Notes under the pieces: model-generated
The model's input: only the letters and a program-made list of their open reading frames with translations
The model's database searches: none
What the model was told of the DNA's origin: nothing
In this document: positions 1 through 6,711 of the stretch, one piece after another
Position numbering within the stretch: position 1 is the stretch's first letter
Layout of the letters: each line of letters starts with the position of its first letter
From: H111-94 sp034436045
Lineage (GTDB): Bacteria; Chloroflexota; Ktedonobacteria; Ktedonobacterales; Ktedonobacteraceae
Direction: 5' to 3'
NCBI GenBank assembly: GCA_034436045.1
Contig: DAOTVZ010000009.1
Coordinates: 1 to 20,578 of the forward strand
Length of the DNA: 20,578 nt
Program-made: the position numbers and the translations under genes

Positions 1-77
1 GCCATCCCTATCGTTAAACACTATGAGGGTTTCCTCGAACCAAAAGGTTGCCAAACTTACACTCCAAGGAGGCTTCT

Positions 78-905
78 ATGCCAGGAATACGTAACGTCAT
101 CTCTACTTTGACGGACAACGGCGAAGAGATTATGGGGCCGGATATCCTGCTCTGGCACTATCCCAACAACGACATCATCAATGGTTCACTGCTCACCGTT
201 GAAAGCAACCATTTCTGTGTCCTCAAGTCGCGCGGCGCTATCCTGAACGTCTACGAAACAGGCCAATACTCTGTCCAAACTCCTGATCGCCCCCTCTTCG
301 GCTCAATGCAGCAGGCATTCTACGGCGGGCAAAGTCCCTGGCAATATGAGGCGCTCTATATCAACCGCGCCAAGCTTGTCCTGAAAACCAGTGGGATGGC
401 CCTCTCACGCGAAATGGCCGAGATGGTCTACAATGTGGATTACTACATTCACATCGAGACGCGCGAGGCCGCAGTGCAACTTGTGCAACACATGCCCTAC
501 CGGGGACATGCCTTGACAACACAAGACGTGAATGCTTATGCAGGCCCTGTCATCGAACAGGCCGTGAACCAGGTCGTGCAGATCACCCCTCTCGAAGCCG
601 TGAACGAAAAGATTCACGATCTTTCACAGATTGTCTTCCAGCATCTCCAGCAGTTCTTAGCTACTTATGGCATCTCCCTTGACACTGTCAAAATATTGAT
701 CGCCCCACGCGACGAACGTGTGAAAACGCTGATCTCGCTCAAAGCCTTTGGGCTGAGCGAACTGGACGCGGTGCGCTACTATACTGCCATGTTGATGGCG
801 GAACGGGGAGTCGTATCGGCCCCCAACATGGCTATCGGCCAGCCCTTTACCATCAACGGCGTGCTGCCAACCACCGGTACTGACCGCTATACAGTGTCTA
901 AGTAA
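78..905 (+). CDS. SPFH-domain protein (YdjI-like)
   Basis: Predicted 275-residue cytoplasmic or membrane-associated SPFH/prohibitin-like scaffold protein. The N-terminal part (about residues 22-60: LLWHYPNNDI followed by a beta-rich stretch ending in a GQY turn) resembles the opening of the YdjI-type SPFH family, where a hydrophobic W-x-Y-P motif and a short 'gas-tight' beta barrel start the domain. Residues about 100-215 alternate beta strands and a long helix as in SPFH domains. No transmembrane segment or zinc ribbon is visible; the C-terminal 60 residues are short compared with YdjI relatives that carry a ribbon. Start chosen at ATG 78 because AAGGAGG (66-72) lies 5 nt upstream; an in-frame start at 48 has no such site. 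A small helical protein follows 108 nt downstream on the same strand. Family assignment is by pattern only; the exact role is unknown. Confidence 0.7.
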   Translation: MPGIRNVISTLTDNGEEIMGPDILLWHYPNNDIINGSLLTVESNHFCVLKSRGAILNVYETGQYSVQTPDRPLFGSMQQAFYGGQSPWQYEALYINRAKLVLKTSGMALSREMAEMVYNVDYYIHIETREAAVQLVQHMPYRGHALTTQDVNAYAGPVIEQAVNQVVQITPLEAVNEKIHDLSQIVFQHLQQFLATYGISLDTVKILIAPRDERVKTLISLKAFGLSELDAVRYYTAMLMAERGVVSAPNMAIGQPFTINGVLPTTGTDRYTVSK

Positions 906-961
906 AACCAACCCCCTCTACACCTCCTGACCTACCATTGCAAATACGATAAGGAGGAGAG

Positions 962-992
962 CGATACGGTCAGGGCAAACTTGCTCGTATCG
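962..992 (+). repeat. Inverted repeat before the helical-protein gene
   Basis: CGATACG (962-968) is the reverse complement of CGTATCG (986-992), with a 17-nt loop, just upstream of the ribosome binding site of the next gene. It could be an mRNA hairpin or an operator. A second SD-like run, AAGGAGGAG at 951-959, has no start codon at a usable distance. Confidence 0.35.
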
Positions 993-1013
993 GGAGATAG
1001 CGGGAGCATGAAA

Positions 1014-1562
1014 ATGAGTACAGAACCATCCAATAATCCACTGGTGCAGCAGTTGCAATTGTTGCTCACAGGTTACGGCTATAACTTCTACAACAAGGTG
1101 AATCAAGCACGTGCCGATGATTTGCTTGTGCGAGAGCGCGCCTCCTACTACCTTTCGCAAGCGATAGCCACGCTAGCGCAGTTACGCAGCGATTATTACA
1201 CGCGCTTTATCCCTCCCTTGACACGCACCAATCCCGACCCACCACAAGAGGCTCTGGCCCACATACGTGAGATCGAGGCCGCGCAACAGGCACTTTCTCA
1301 GGTGGAATCTCACATTCGCGGAATGTCGGTACCTACCCAGGATCGCATCTGGTGGCGCTTTCGGCAGGAAGAAGCTCTTTTAACGAAGTTGCTCAACTTC
1401 GACCTCACCTTAGTACGCAACAGCGAGCAAGTCTATCAGTATGCTTCACAACTGACTCCTGAGCAATGGAGTAGTGAGAGCAGCAGTACATTGCGGCAAA
1501 TGACACAACAACTGGCTCATTTAGCGCAGGAACGGGAACACCTCCTGCTGCTCCAGCTCTAA
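1014..1562 (+). CDS. Small all-helical protein next to the SPFH gene
   Basis: Protein of 182 residues that I do not recognise. It is rich in Gln, Leu, Glu and Ala, has no Cys-based motif, no signal peptide and no membrane segment, and reads as several amphipathic helices (for example around LVQQLQLLLT near the start and a Gln/Leu-rich helix to the C-terminus), so it may form a helical bundle or coiled coil. Start set at ATG 1014 with GGGAG (1002-1006) 7 nt upstream; ATG 1008 is also possible but lies too close to that site, and a TTG at 981 lacks one. Same direction as the SPFH gene with no terminator between them, so co-transcription and a shared job are plausible but inferred. Confidence 0.6.
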   Translation: MSTEPSNNPLVQQLQLLLTGYGYNFYNKVNQARADDLLVRERASYYLSQAIATLAQLRSDYYTRFIPPLTRTNPDPPQEALAHIREIEAAQQALSQVESHIRGMSVPTQDRIWWRFRQEEALLTKLLNFDLTLVRNSEQVYQYASQLTPEQWSSESSSTLRQMTQQLAHLAQEREHLLLLQL

Positions 1563-1587
1563 GTTAGACCTGGCTCTCGTATCTCCG

Positions 1588-1630
1588 GCAGGCCCAATAG
1601 TGCCTATTCTCCATCGTCAACCGGGCCTGC
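1588..1630 (+). terminator. Nested hairpin, weak terminator candidate
   Basis: GCAGGCCC (1588-1595) pairs perfectly with GGGCCTGC (1623-1630). The loop holds a second perfect hairpin, AATAG-TGC-CTATT. It follows the helical-protein stop by 25 nt and ends the SPFH unit, but no U-run follows, so it would be a weak or factor-dependent terminator. Confidence 0.35.
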
Positions 1631-1679
1631 TTACTATCCCTCTTTAGACAGATCGTTGTTACTACAATACGTATATTCT

Positions 1680-1699
1680 AATAGAGGGAAGACTCTATT
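1680..1699 (+). repeat. Hairpin/operator-like repeat before the P1 peptidase
   Basis: AATAGAG (1680-1686) and CTCTATT (1693-1699) form a perfect 7-bp inverted repeat with a 6-nt loop, 27 nt before the start codon. It sits between the intergenic AT-rich stretch and the SD, so it may be an operator or a 5' UTR hairpin. The function is not shown by the sequence. Confidence 0.3.
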
Positions 1700-1726
1700 T
1701 ACAGCACAGAAAGAGGCAAATACGCA

Positions 1727-2683
1727 ATGGAACTACACGATAGCATCACCGACGTACCAGGCATTAGCGTGGGGCATGACACCAATCTGGAAGCGGGAAC
1801 AGGTTGCACAGTCGTTTTGTGCGATCCACCGATGATCGGCGGCGTGGATGTGCGCGGCGGGGCACCGGCGACACGCGAAACCGACCTGCTGCGCCCCATG
1901 CATCTGGTCAATGCGGTCAACGCGATTCTGCTCACCGGCGGCAGCGGCTTTGGCCTGGATGCCGCCAGTGGAGTTGTGCGCTATTTAGAGGAACGGCACG
2001 TAGGCTATGACGTGGGTGTAGCACGGGTTCCCATCGTACCCGCCGCAGCTATCTTTGATCTCGCCTTTGGTTCTCCGGCTCCTCGCCCTGACGCAGAGGC
2101 AGGCTATCGCGCCTGTACGCAAGCAACAAAAAGCCCTCCCGCACAAGGCAACGTCGGCGCGGGCACCGGCGCAACGGTTGGCAAACAATTAGGCCCGGCA
2201 TTCTGCATGAAGGGGGGCCTCGGCACGGCCAGCACACGCTTAGCCGATGGTACCATTGTTGGCGCTATTGTCGCCGTCAACGCGCTTGGTGATGTAATCG
2301 ATCCCCAGACGCAGCAGGTGATCGCGGGTACACGCCATCCTGAAGGCTCAGGTTTTATGGCAACCAATCCTTTTGGCAACACAACTATTGCCGTCATCGC
2401 TACCAACGCGGCTTTTACAAAGGAAGAGATCAATAAGGTGGCTCAAATGGCGCACAACGGCTTAGCACAGGTAATTCGCCCTGCGCATACCATGTTTGAC
2501 GGTGATACCGTCTTCGCACTCGCCATTCCGCGCACTGGCGAACAGAACTCCCTGGCGGCAGTGCAGGTCAGCCAGGTTGGCAATGCTGCCGCCACTACAC
2601 TAGCACGGGCTATCCTCAAAGCGGTGCGTGCCGCAACGCCTCTGCATGGCGTTCCCGCCGCAAGTGATCTCTTAGCGCAATGA
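1727..2683 (+). CDS. P1 family (DmpA/NylC-like) self-processing hydrolase
   Basis: Member of MEROPS family P1 (Peptidase_S58 fold), 318 residues, the usual length. These N-terminal-nucleophile hydrolases are made as one chain, cut themselves, and act as aminopeptidases or amide hydrolases. Visible family marks: the opening ITDVPGISVGH, the GGSGFGLDA motif at 71-79 and the segment GSGFMATNPFGNTT at 207-220. The likely cut is Asn218-Thr219, making Thr219 the nucleophile; this resembles NylC (nylon oligomer hydrolase, Asn-Thr cut) more than DmpA (Gly-Ser cut). No signal peptide is seen, so it is probably cytoplasmic. Start ATG 1727 has AGAGG about 10 nt upstream. Substrate cannot be told from sequence: beta-peptides, D-amino-acid amides or linear amides are all known in the family. 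Confidence 0.88.
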   Translation: MELHDSITDVPGISVGHDTNLEAGTGCTVVLCDPPMIGGVDVRGGAPATRETDLLRPMHLVNAVNAILLTGGSGFGLDAASGVVRYLEERHVGYDVGVARVPIVPAAAIFDLAFGSPAPRPDAEAGYRACTQATKSPPAQGNVGAGTGATVGKQLGPAFCMKGGLGTASTRLADGTIVGAIVAVNALGDVIDPQTQQVIAGTRHPEGSGFMATNPFGNTTIAVIATNAAFTKEEINKVAQMAHNGLAQVIRPAHTMFDGDTVFALAIPRTGEQNSLAAVQVSQVGNAAATTLARAILKAVRAATPLHGVPAASDLLAQ

Positions 2684-2725
2684 CGTACAGATATATAGAA
2701 GCGACATTTTCGGGAATCAGCTTAC

Positions 2726-2748
2726 GTGGCACTCTTTATGAGTGTCAC
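2726..2748. terminator. Hairpin between convergent genes
   Basis: A 9-bp stem with one G-U pair, GTGGCACTC (2726-2734) against GAGTGTCAC (2740-2748), loop TTTAT. It lies between the ends of the P1 peptidase (+) and the membrane-anchored protein (-), where a bidirectional terminator is expected. There is no clear U-run on either side. Confidence 0.4.
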
Positions 2749-2793
2749 ACCTGTTCACACCCCTTTCCTGGGTATGCACTGGTTGACAAAATA

Positions 2794-3264
2794 CTAGGGC
2801 TGCAACATTACGAATAACACAATGCCGCCACCAACCAGCATTAAAAGGACGCAAATCACCACGATCAGAGCGAAAATATAGTTGCGCGTTGTGGTGGCAT
2901 CCTCGTCCGGCGTACTGGACGGTCGGCGACTGGAACGCAACGGGTACTCACGCTTGGCGGTGAGTGTCTTAAAACCACCGGTGGCTAAATCCCAGGAGTG
3001 TGTGGCGAAATCAAATGCATGCTCATGGACAGGGTCTGCCGCATGCAGCTTCTGCTGCTCAGCAGCCATAGCATTGGCCGGTGCCACAAAAGAGAGAGGG
3101 GACGGCATAGCCGCCGACGGAGGAAATGAGGGGGGAGTCGCGGATGGTCCGAAGGAAGCATCGGACGGGAACGATGACTGTGGCATCGCGGGCGTCGAGT
3201 GGGTTGGAGAGTGTATGGACTGCTGACGCGGGAAACGCGAAGGTTGAGCATCAGATGATGACAT
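2794..3264 (-). CDS. Pro/Ser-rich protein with C-terminal membrane anchor
   Basis: Unrecognised protein of 156 residues. The first 60 or so residues are low-complexity and rich in Pro and Ser, with repeated S-x-P and F-P patterns. A short ordered stretch (about 80-100) holds His, Asp, Phe and Trp residues, then a basic stretch with RSSRRPSS, and finally one long hydrophobic segment (about 128-153) ending only three residues before the C-terminus. That topology, with no signal peptide, suggests a tail-anchored protein with its disordered part in the cytoplasm. Start ATG 3264 has GAGGAG about 13 nt upstream, a little far; a TTG at 3297 would add 11 residues but lacks any site. Composition agrees with neighbours. 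Function unknown. Confidence 0.6.
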   Translation of the reverse strand: MSSSDAQPSRFPRQQSIHSPTHSTPAMPQSSFPSDASFGPSATPPSFPPSAAMPSPLSFVAPANAMAAEQQKLHAADPVHEHAFDFATHSWDLATGGFKTLTAKREYPLRSSRRPSSTPDEDATTTRNYIFALIVVICVLLMLVGGGIVLFVMLQP

Positions 3265-3370
3265 GGTCACAGAACTTCTCCTCAGGAGCGCAGACAACCC
3301 AACCGCTGCGAAGCAGAGCTGATTCTACGAAGAAACGCACTACAAACCTGTACTTACTTCCTTACTCATA

Positions 3371-3398
3371 ATTGTATCCATACCGATCATTTCCGCAA
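3371..3398 (-). promoter_or_regulatory. Predicted promoter of the tail-anchored protein gene
   Basis: Read on the - strand: TTGCGG (3398-3393), 16-bp spacer, TACAAT (3376-3371). Transcription would start near 3364, giving a leader of about 100 nt. The -10 is 5/6 to consensus, the -35 only 3/6. An alternative, further upstream, is TGG-TACACT (-10 at 3443-3438, extended) with TTGCTG 18 nt before it. Confidence 0.4.
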
Positions 3399-3414
3399 GG
3401 GAATTATGACCTTT

Positions 3415-3446
3415 TGGTACATCATGACCTTGTGATTAGTGTACCA
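3415..3446. repeat. Inverted repeat TGGTACA/TGTACCA
   Basis: TGGTACA (3415-3421) and TGTACCA (3440-3446) are exact reverse complements 18 nt apart. A direct repeat of ATGACCTT (3406-3413 and 3424-3431) is interlaced with it. It overlaps one candidate promoter of the tail-anchored protein gene, so it might be an operator; it may instead be an end-of-transcript hairpin of the Nudix gene. Confidence 0.35.
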
Positions 3447-3484
3447 CAACCGGCCTGCCATCAGCAATCATAACGATTAGCTCA

Positions 3485-4105
3485 TCAAGCCGTCAGCACG
3501 GTCAGCAGTTCATGCAGCATGCGTCCGGTCGCGCCCCAGATACGATAGGGGCCATAGTCATAAAAATAAATGGTGCGCGTGATACCATTGCGTGTCCAGT
3601 TTTCTGTATGCACGATAGCCGGGTCCATTAAGGCGCGGAGCGGGACTACAATCACTTCCGCCACCTCACTTTCCTGTACATGGAGTGTGCCTGGGCCATC
3701 CGGCAAGAAGCCCACTACAGGTGTGACAATGAAATTGCTGACAGCAGTGGCAACCGGCGGCAAGGTACCTAACACCTCTACACGCTCCGGCAGCAAACCG
3801 ATCTCTTCCTGAGCTTCGCGCAGCGCCGTGACGATCACCGAGTTATCCGTCGTCTCCACGCTGCCACCAGGGAAGGCGATTTCGCCACTGTGGGCGCGCA
3901 ATGTGCTGGCCCGACGGATAAAGAGGAGAGAGAGCTGGCCTTCCTGCTCAAATAACGGCGTCAGTACGGCGGCATGTCGCGCACTGGTATGCCAACCAAA
4001 TTCAGTCGCGGGCGGATAACTCAGCCCATGCAAGGAACCGGCCTGCTCCGGGGGCAGAAGACGGGTACGCAAGGTCTGTAATAGCAATGTTGTCTCAGCA
4101 TTCAT
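3485..4105 (-). CDS. Nudix hydrolase, CoA pyrophosphatase type
   Basis: Predicted 206-residue Nudix enzyme that splits coenzyme A or its derivatives into phosphopantetheine and 3',5'-ADP (NudL/PCD1 group). The CoA-specific signature is visible upstream of the Nudix box: LLFIRRASTLRAHSG leading into EIAFPGG (residues about 60-81). The Nudix box follows as GGSVETTD...ALREAQEEIGL (80-104), with the metal-binding R96-E97 and E100-E101. Length is normal for the NudL group. Start ATG 4105 is chosen because homology begins here; upstream in-frame codons back to 4270 run through the promoter area. There is no Shine-Dalgarno, but TACAAT sits just upstream, which suggests leaderless translation. It is divergent from rpsA. 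Confidence 0.88.
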   Translation of the reverse strand: MNAETTLLLQTLRTRLLPPEQAGSLHGLSYPPATEFGWHTSARHAAVLTPLFEQEGQLSLLFIRRASTLRAHSGEIAFPGGSVETTDNSVIVTALREAQEEIGLLPERVEVLGTLPPVATAVSNFIVTPVVGFLPDGPGTLHVQESEVAEVIVVPLRALMDPAIVHTENWTRNGITRTIYFYDYGPYRIWGATGRMLHELLTVLTA

Positions 4106-4111
4106 GGCTAG

Positions 4112-4119
4112 TATTGTAG
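4112..4119 (-). promoter_or_regulatory. -10 element giving a possible leaderless Nudix mRNA
   Basis: On the - strand the start codon is preceded by GCTACAATACTAGCC: a TACAAT -10 hexamer (5/6) about 8 nt before the ATG and no Shine-Dalgarno. Transcription would begin at or within a base or two of the start codon. No convincing -35 is seen 16-18 bp upstream, which limits confidence. Confidence 0.4.
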
Positions 4120-4260
4120 CACATCTGTTATACCGACGGGCGAGGGTAAATAAGGTTGATAGCAGACAATTCTCGCGTAAACCAGAGTCTTGCATCAATG
4201 TGATACAATGTGACAAACAGAAAAACACTGGTGAGAGTCGCCAAAAGGTCGGGAATTGGC

Positions 4261-4289
4261 TTGCATTCATCTATAGCTTTTGGTATAAT
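4261..4289 (+). promoter_or_regulatory. Predicted rpsA promoter (extended -10)
   Basis: TTGCAT (4261-4266), 17-bp spacer, TGG-TATAAT (4281-4289): a perfect -10 with the TGn extension. Transcription would start near 4296, leaving a leader of about 360 nt before rpsA. A second extended -10, TGA-TACAAT (4201-4209), may give an additional upstream start. Confidence 0.6.
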
Positions 4290-4656
4290 CAAAGTATCGA
4301 GTGGGGATATGCTTACATCCAGGTACTTATTGCGTGTAAAACCAGAGCTTACCTGTCTGCGAGGATCGTTTCGTAGGATCGTTCTGTAGGTTTGTGGGTT
4401 CACAGTATATATCTCGTATCGTTACTGTTAAGAGATAAAGCTAGACACGCGAAACGATTACCGCCTAAGCAGCCTCTCCCGACACAAGCCTAAGCCCGAT
4501 GGCATTCCCCGAGGTTAAGAGCGTGTGCTGTTTCTCGCATTCTGAATAAAGATATATGTAACCTTTCGGTCAAACGCGATGGAAACCCACTGGCTAGCCC
4601 GGCGGAACAAGCACAGGGGTAAGGCAATTACAGTGGATCGAAGGGGGTTTTCACCC
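4290..4656 (+). other. Long untranslated leader of rpsA
   Basis: About 360 nt without a credible gene. It holds tandem 13-nt near-repeats, AGGATCGTTTCGT (4362-4374) and AGGATCGTTCTGT (4375-4387), with a third decayed copy starting AGGTTTGT at 4388. Near its end the SD run AAGGGGG (4641-4647) overlaps a small hairpin, GGGT-TTTC-ACCC (4645-4656), which could hide the ribosome binding site. Long leaders are common for genes whose product, such as ribosomal protein S1, represses its own translation, but the structure here matches no known leader I can name. Confidence 0.45.
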
Positions 4657-6204
4657 ATGCAAGTTCAACAGCACGGCGATCTCTCGACAAAGCCAGCGGC
4701 AAATACTACAAGCGGGCGGGTACAGACGATGCTTGAAGGAAATGATCCGATAGGGCAGAACAACAACCATTCCGATGAATCGGAAGAGCTGAACCAGAAT
4801 GAGATGGAAGCATTGCTGGCAGCATCAACCAATCCCATCAATATCAAACGTGGCGATGTGGTCGAGGGCACGATCGTGCGGATTGACCAGGACGAGATTC
4901 TGGTCGATATTGGCCTGAAATCAGAGGGCGTCCTCTCCACCAAAGAACTTCCATCCAGTGGCTACGGCTCATTCAACGAACTGCACCTCAACGATAAGGT
5001 GCTGGTCTATGTGATCCAGCCCGAAACCGCTGAGGGCCATGCTGTCCTCTCGCTCAAGCGGGCCAACACGGAACGCCAGTGGCGCATCGCGGAAGAGCAA
5101 TACAAGAACAACGAATTGCTCAAAGCCAAAGTCATCGACTATAACAAGGGGGGCTTGATTGTCGATGTATCTGGCATTCGCGGATTCGTTCCCATCTCCC
5201 AGATCCTCAACCTCAAGCGCGAAGAGGTTGCCTCTGGTGGCGAAAGTCAGGAGACGGCGGCCAAGCTCCAGAGCATGAAGGACAAAGAACTCCAGTTAAA
5301 GATCATTGAGATCAATCGGGCACGCAACCGCCTTATTCTCTCCGAGCGTCTGGCCGTACAGGAGTGGCGTCAGCGTCGCCGCGAGGAACTGCTCGATGAA
5401 CTGAAACCCGGCGAGGTGCGTAAAGGTGTAGTCAGCAACCTTGCCAACTTCGGGGCTTTTGTTGACCTCGGCGGGGCCGACGGACTGGTGCATATCAGTC
5501 AACTGGCCTGGAGCCGCGTCAACCATCCCAGCGAAGTGCTGCATGTTGGCCAGGAGGTCGAAGTGCAGGTACTGAGCGTAGATAAAGAAAAGAAAAAGAT
5601 CGCGCTCTCCATCAAGCGCGCCGAGGTTGATCCCTGGACAACTGTCGAACAACGCTATTCGGTCGGACAGATCGTCACTGGCGTCGTGACCAAGATCGCT
5701 CCCTTTGGGGCTTTTGCGCGTATCGAGGATGGCATCGAGGGTCTTATCCATCTCTCGGAGCTGCCTGCCGGTGTTGATCCCAAGTCCATCTTGCACGAGG
5801 GAGCACAACTGCAACTGCGCATCTTACGCATCGACGCCGAGCGCCGCCGTCTCGGTCTGAGCCTGCGCCAGGTCGAAGAACCTGACCAGCCAGCCGCGCA
5901 AGCCGAACTGACTCCCACAAGCACAGAGAATGCAACCGGAGCGGAAGCAACTGCCACGAAAGAGCCTGCCGGCACCACCACCTCACAACCACAGGGCGGC
6001 ACACTCTCGCTGGAAGCTGCTACGACAGAGCATGGCTCCTCCAAACGCCGTGAGCGCGAGCGCCATCAGCAGGATCGAGGCGACAAAACGCTGCTTGGCA
6101 ATCTCTCCCTGGATGAAAGTGGAGAGACAACAGCGATGGCCGAGGCCTTCCGCGCCGCCGCTCGCCAGCGCAATAAAGAGGAGCAAGAAAACTCCGAACA
6201 ATAA
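4657..6204 (+). CDS. rpsA: 30S ribosomal protein S1, four-domain form
   Basis: RNA-binding protein of the small ribosomal subunit that helps mRNAs with weak or structured start regions bind the ribosome. 515 residues with four S1 (OB-fold) domains: about 62-136 (INIKRGDVVEG...LSLKRA), 152-231 (more divergent), 249-321 (NFGAFVDLGGADGLVHISQL) and 334-406 (PFGAFARIEDGIEGLIHLSEL). The last two are the most typical. Residues 1-55 are an acidic/Asn-rich extension and 410-515 a low-complexity tail rich in Thr, Ala and Glu. E. coli S1 has six domains; four is usual outside Proteobacteria. Start ATG 4657 has AAGGGGG 9 nt upstream; an in-frame ATG at 4579 has no site. Stands directly before clpC with its own terminator. 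Confidence 0.93.
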   Translation: MQVQQHGDLSTKPAANTTSGRVQTMLEGNDPIGQNNNHSDESEELNQNEMEALLAASTNPINIKRGDVVEGTIVRIDQDEILVDIGLKSEGVLSTKELPSSGYGSFNELHLNDKVLVYVIQPETAEGHAVLSLKRANTERQWRIAEEQYKNNELLKAKVIDYNKGGLIVDVSGIRGFVPISQILNLKREEVASGGESQETAAKLQSMKDKELQLKIIEINRARNRLILSERLAVQEWRQRRREELLDELKPGEVRKGVVSNLANFGAFVDLGGADGLVHISQLAWSRVNHPSEVLHVGQEVEVQVLSVDKEKKKIALSIKRAEVDPWTTVEQRYSVGQIVTGVVTKIAPFGAFARIEDGIEGLIHLSELPAGVDPKSILHEGAQLQLRILRIDAERRRLGLSLRQVEEPDQPAAQAELTPTSTENATGAEATATKEPAGTTTSQPQGGTLSLEAATTEHGSSKRRERERHQQDRGDKTLLGNLSLDESGETTAMAEAFRAAARQRNKEEQENSEQ

Positions 6205-6243
6205 TTCCGGCCCCGGCAGCACGGCTACTATCTAATAGCACTT

Positions 6244-6294
6244 GTGTTTATGCGTGAGCGCGATGCATCACACCCACGCATAAACACTTTTTTT
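6244..6294 (+). terminator. Strong intrinsic terminator of rpsA
   Basis: A perfect 13-bp stem, GTGTTTATGCGTG (6244-6256) with CACGCATAAACAC (6275-6287), an 18-nt loop and a run of seven T (6288-6294). It lies 40 nt after the rpsA stop, so clpC is expected to be transcribed from its own promoter. Confidence 0.92.
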
Positions 6295-6313
6295 CTCGCA
6301 AAGACGTGCTGCC

Positions 6314-6327
6314 TCACGCCCCTACGG
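6314..6327 (-). repeat. Fragment of the GGGGCGTGA repeat family
   Basis: TCACGCCCCTACGG here is identical over 14 nt to 18618-18631 inside the palindromic element at 18461-18676. It follows the rpsA terminator and looks like a solo half-copy of that repeat family. Confidence 0.4.
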
Positions 6328-6502
6328 TACACCTTGTTTCTCATTACCCTAAGTGATATACTCTTCTTACCAGGTATCTTTCAGCAGAAAATAGCCTGAA
6401 CGGGGAAGCTGAACATCTCTCTCTCAGAGATTTTCTCTTCTTCATTAAATTAAAAGTGACACTACTCGTTATAGCCATGATCTCTACAATGGAGTAGCCA
6501 CA

Positions 6503-6547
6503 ATGGCTGACGTTCTATATCCATATCGTCAGCGTCTGCTACGCTGA
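6503..6547 (+). other. 14-codon mini-ORF over mutually exclusive hairpins
   Basis: ATG 6503 opens MADVLYPYRQRLLR and a TGA stop, with GGAG (6491-6494) 8 nt upstream. The DNA of the mini-ORF can fold in two exclusive ways: GCTGACG (6506-6512) with CGTCAGC (6527-6533), or GTCAGCGT (6528-6535) with ACGCTGAC (6541-6548). Both stems are perfect and share the middle arm, as in attenuators. However, the best clpC promoter lies downstream (6608-6636), and no clear promoter is seen before 6503, so the same sequences could instead be repeated operator half-sites. Translation is unproven. Confidence 0.35.
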
Positions 6548-6607
6548 CCAGAAGTCTTCGGTAAACAAAATGTGTAGATCGACAGACGGGAGGCACGGTT
6601 GTTATCC

Positions 6608-6636
6608 TTGACGCTGTTTAGTCCATGTTGTATCAT
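6608..6636 (+). promoter_or_regulatory. Predicted clpC promoter
   Basis: TTGACG (6608-6613), 17-bp spacer, TATCAT (6631-6636): each hexamer 5/6 to the housekeeping consensus with ideal spacing. Transcription would start near 6643, 69 nt before the clpC start. No CIRCE repeat (TTAGCACTC-N9-GAGTGCTAA) and no CtsR-type tandem GGTCAAA heptamer is present in 6205-6711, so the classic heat-shock repressors do not appear to act here. Confidence 0.7.
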
Positions 6637-6662
6637 GAAGTGTGCAGTTTACCTGAGCGACA

Positions 6663-6686
6663 CAGAGGGCCAGGTTCCACCCTCTG
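6663..6686 (+). promoter_or_regulatory. 5' UTR hairpin before the clpC ribosome binding site
   Basis: CAGAGGG (6663-6669) pairs perfectly with CCCTCTG (6680-6686) around a 10-nt loop. It ends 7 nt before the SD run AAGGGGGG (6694-6701). It may stabilise the mRNA or tune translation; a thermosensor is possible but unsupported. Confidence 0.4.
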
Positions 6687-6711
6687 CCATAGAAAGGGGG
6701 GTGACAAACAG

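Noticed and set aside
1..77. End of an upstream gene at the window edge
   Set aside because: Frames 1 and 2 are open for the short stretch and frame 3 stops at 15-17, but there is too little sequence to tell.
951..1000. Strong SD-like AAGGAGGAG with a possible missed start
   Set aside because: No ATG, GTG or TTG stands 4-14 nt downstream, so no gene can be assigned to it.
4579..4656. In-frame N-terminal extension of ribosomal protein S1
   Set aside because: The ATG at 4579 has no SD, whereas ATG 4657 has AAGGGGG at a good distance; the extra residues match nothing typical of S1.
6205..6711. CIRCE or CtsR operator before clpC
   Set aside because: Neither the TTAGCACTC-N9-GAGTGCTAA repeat nor tandem GGTCAAA heptamers are present.
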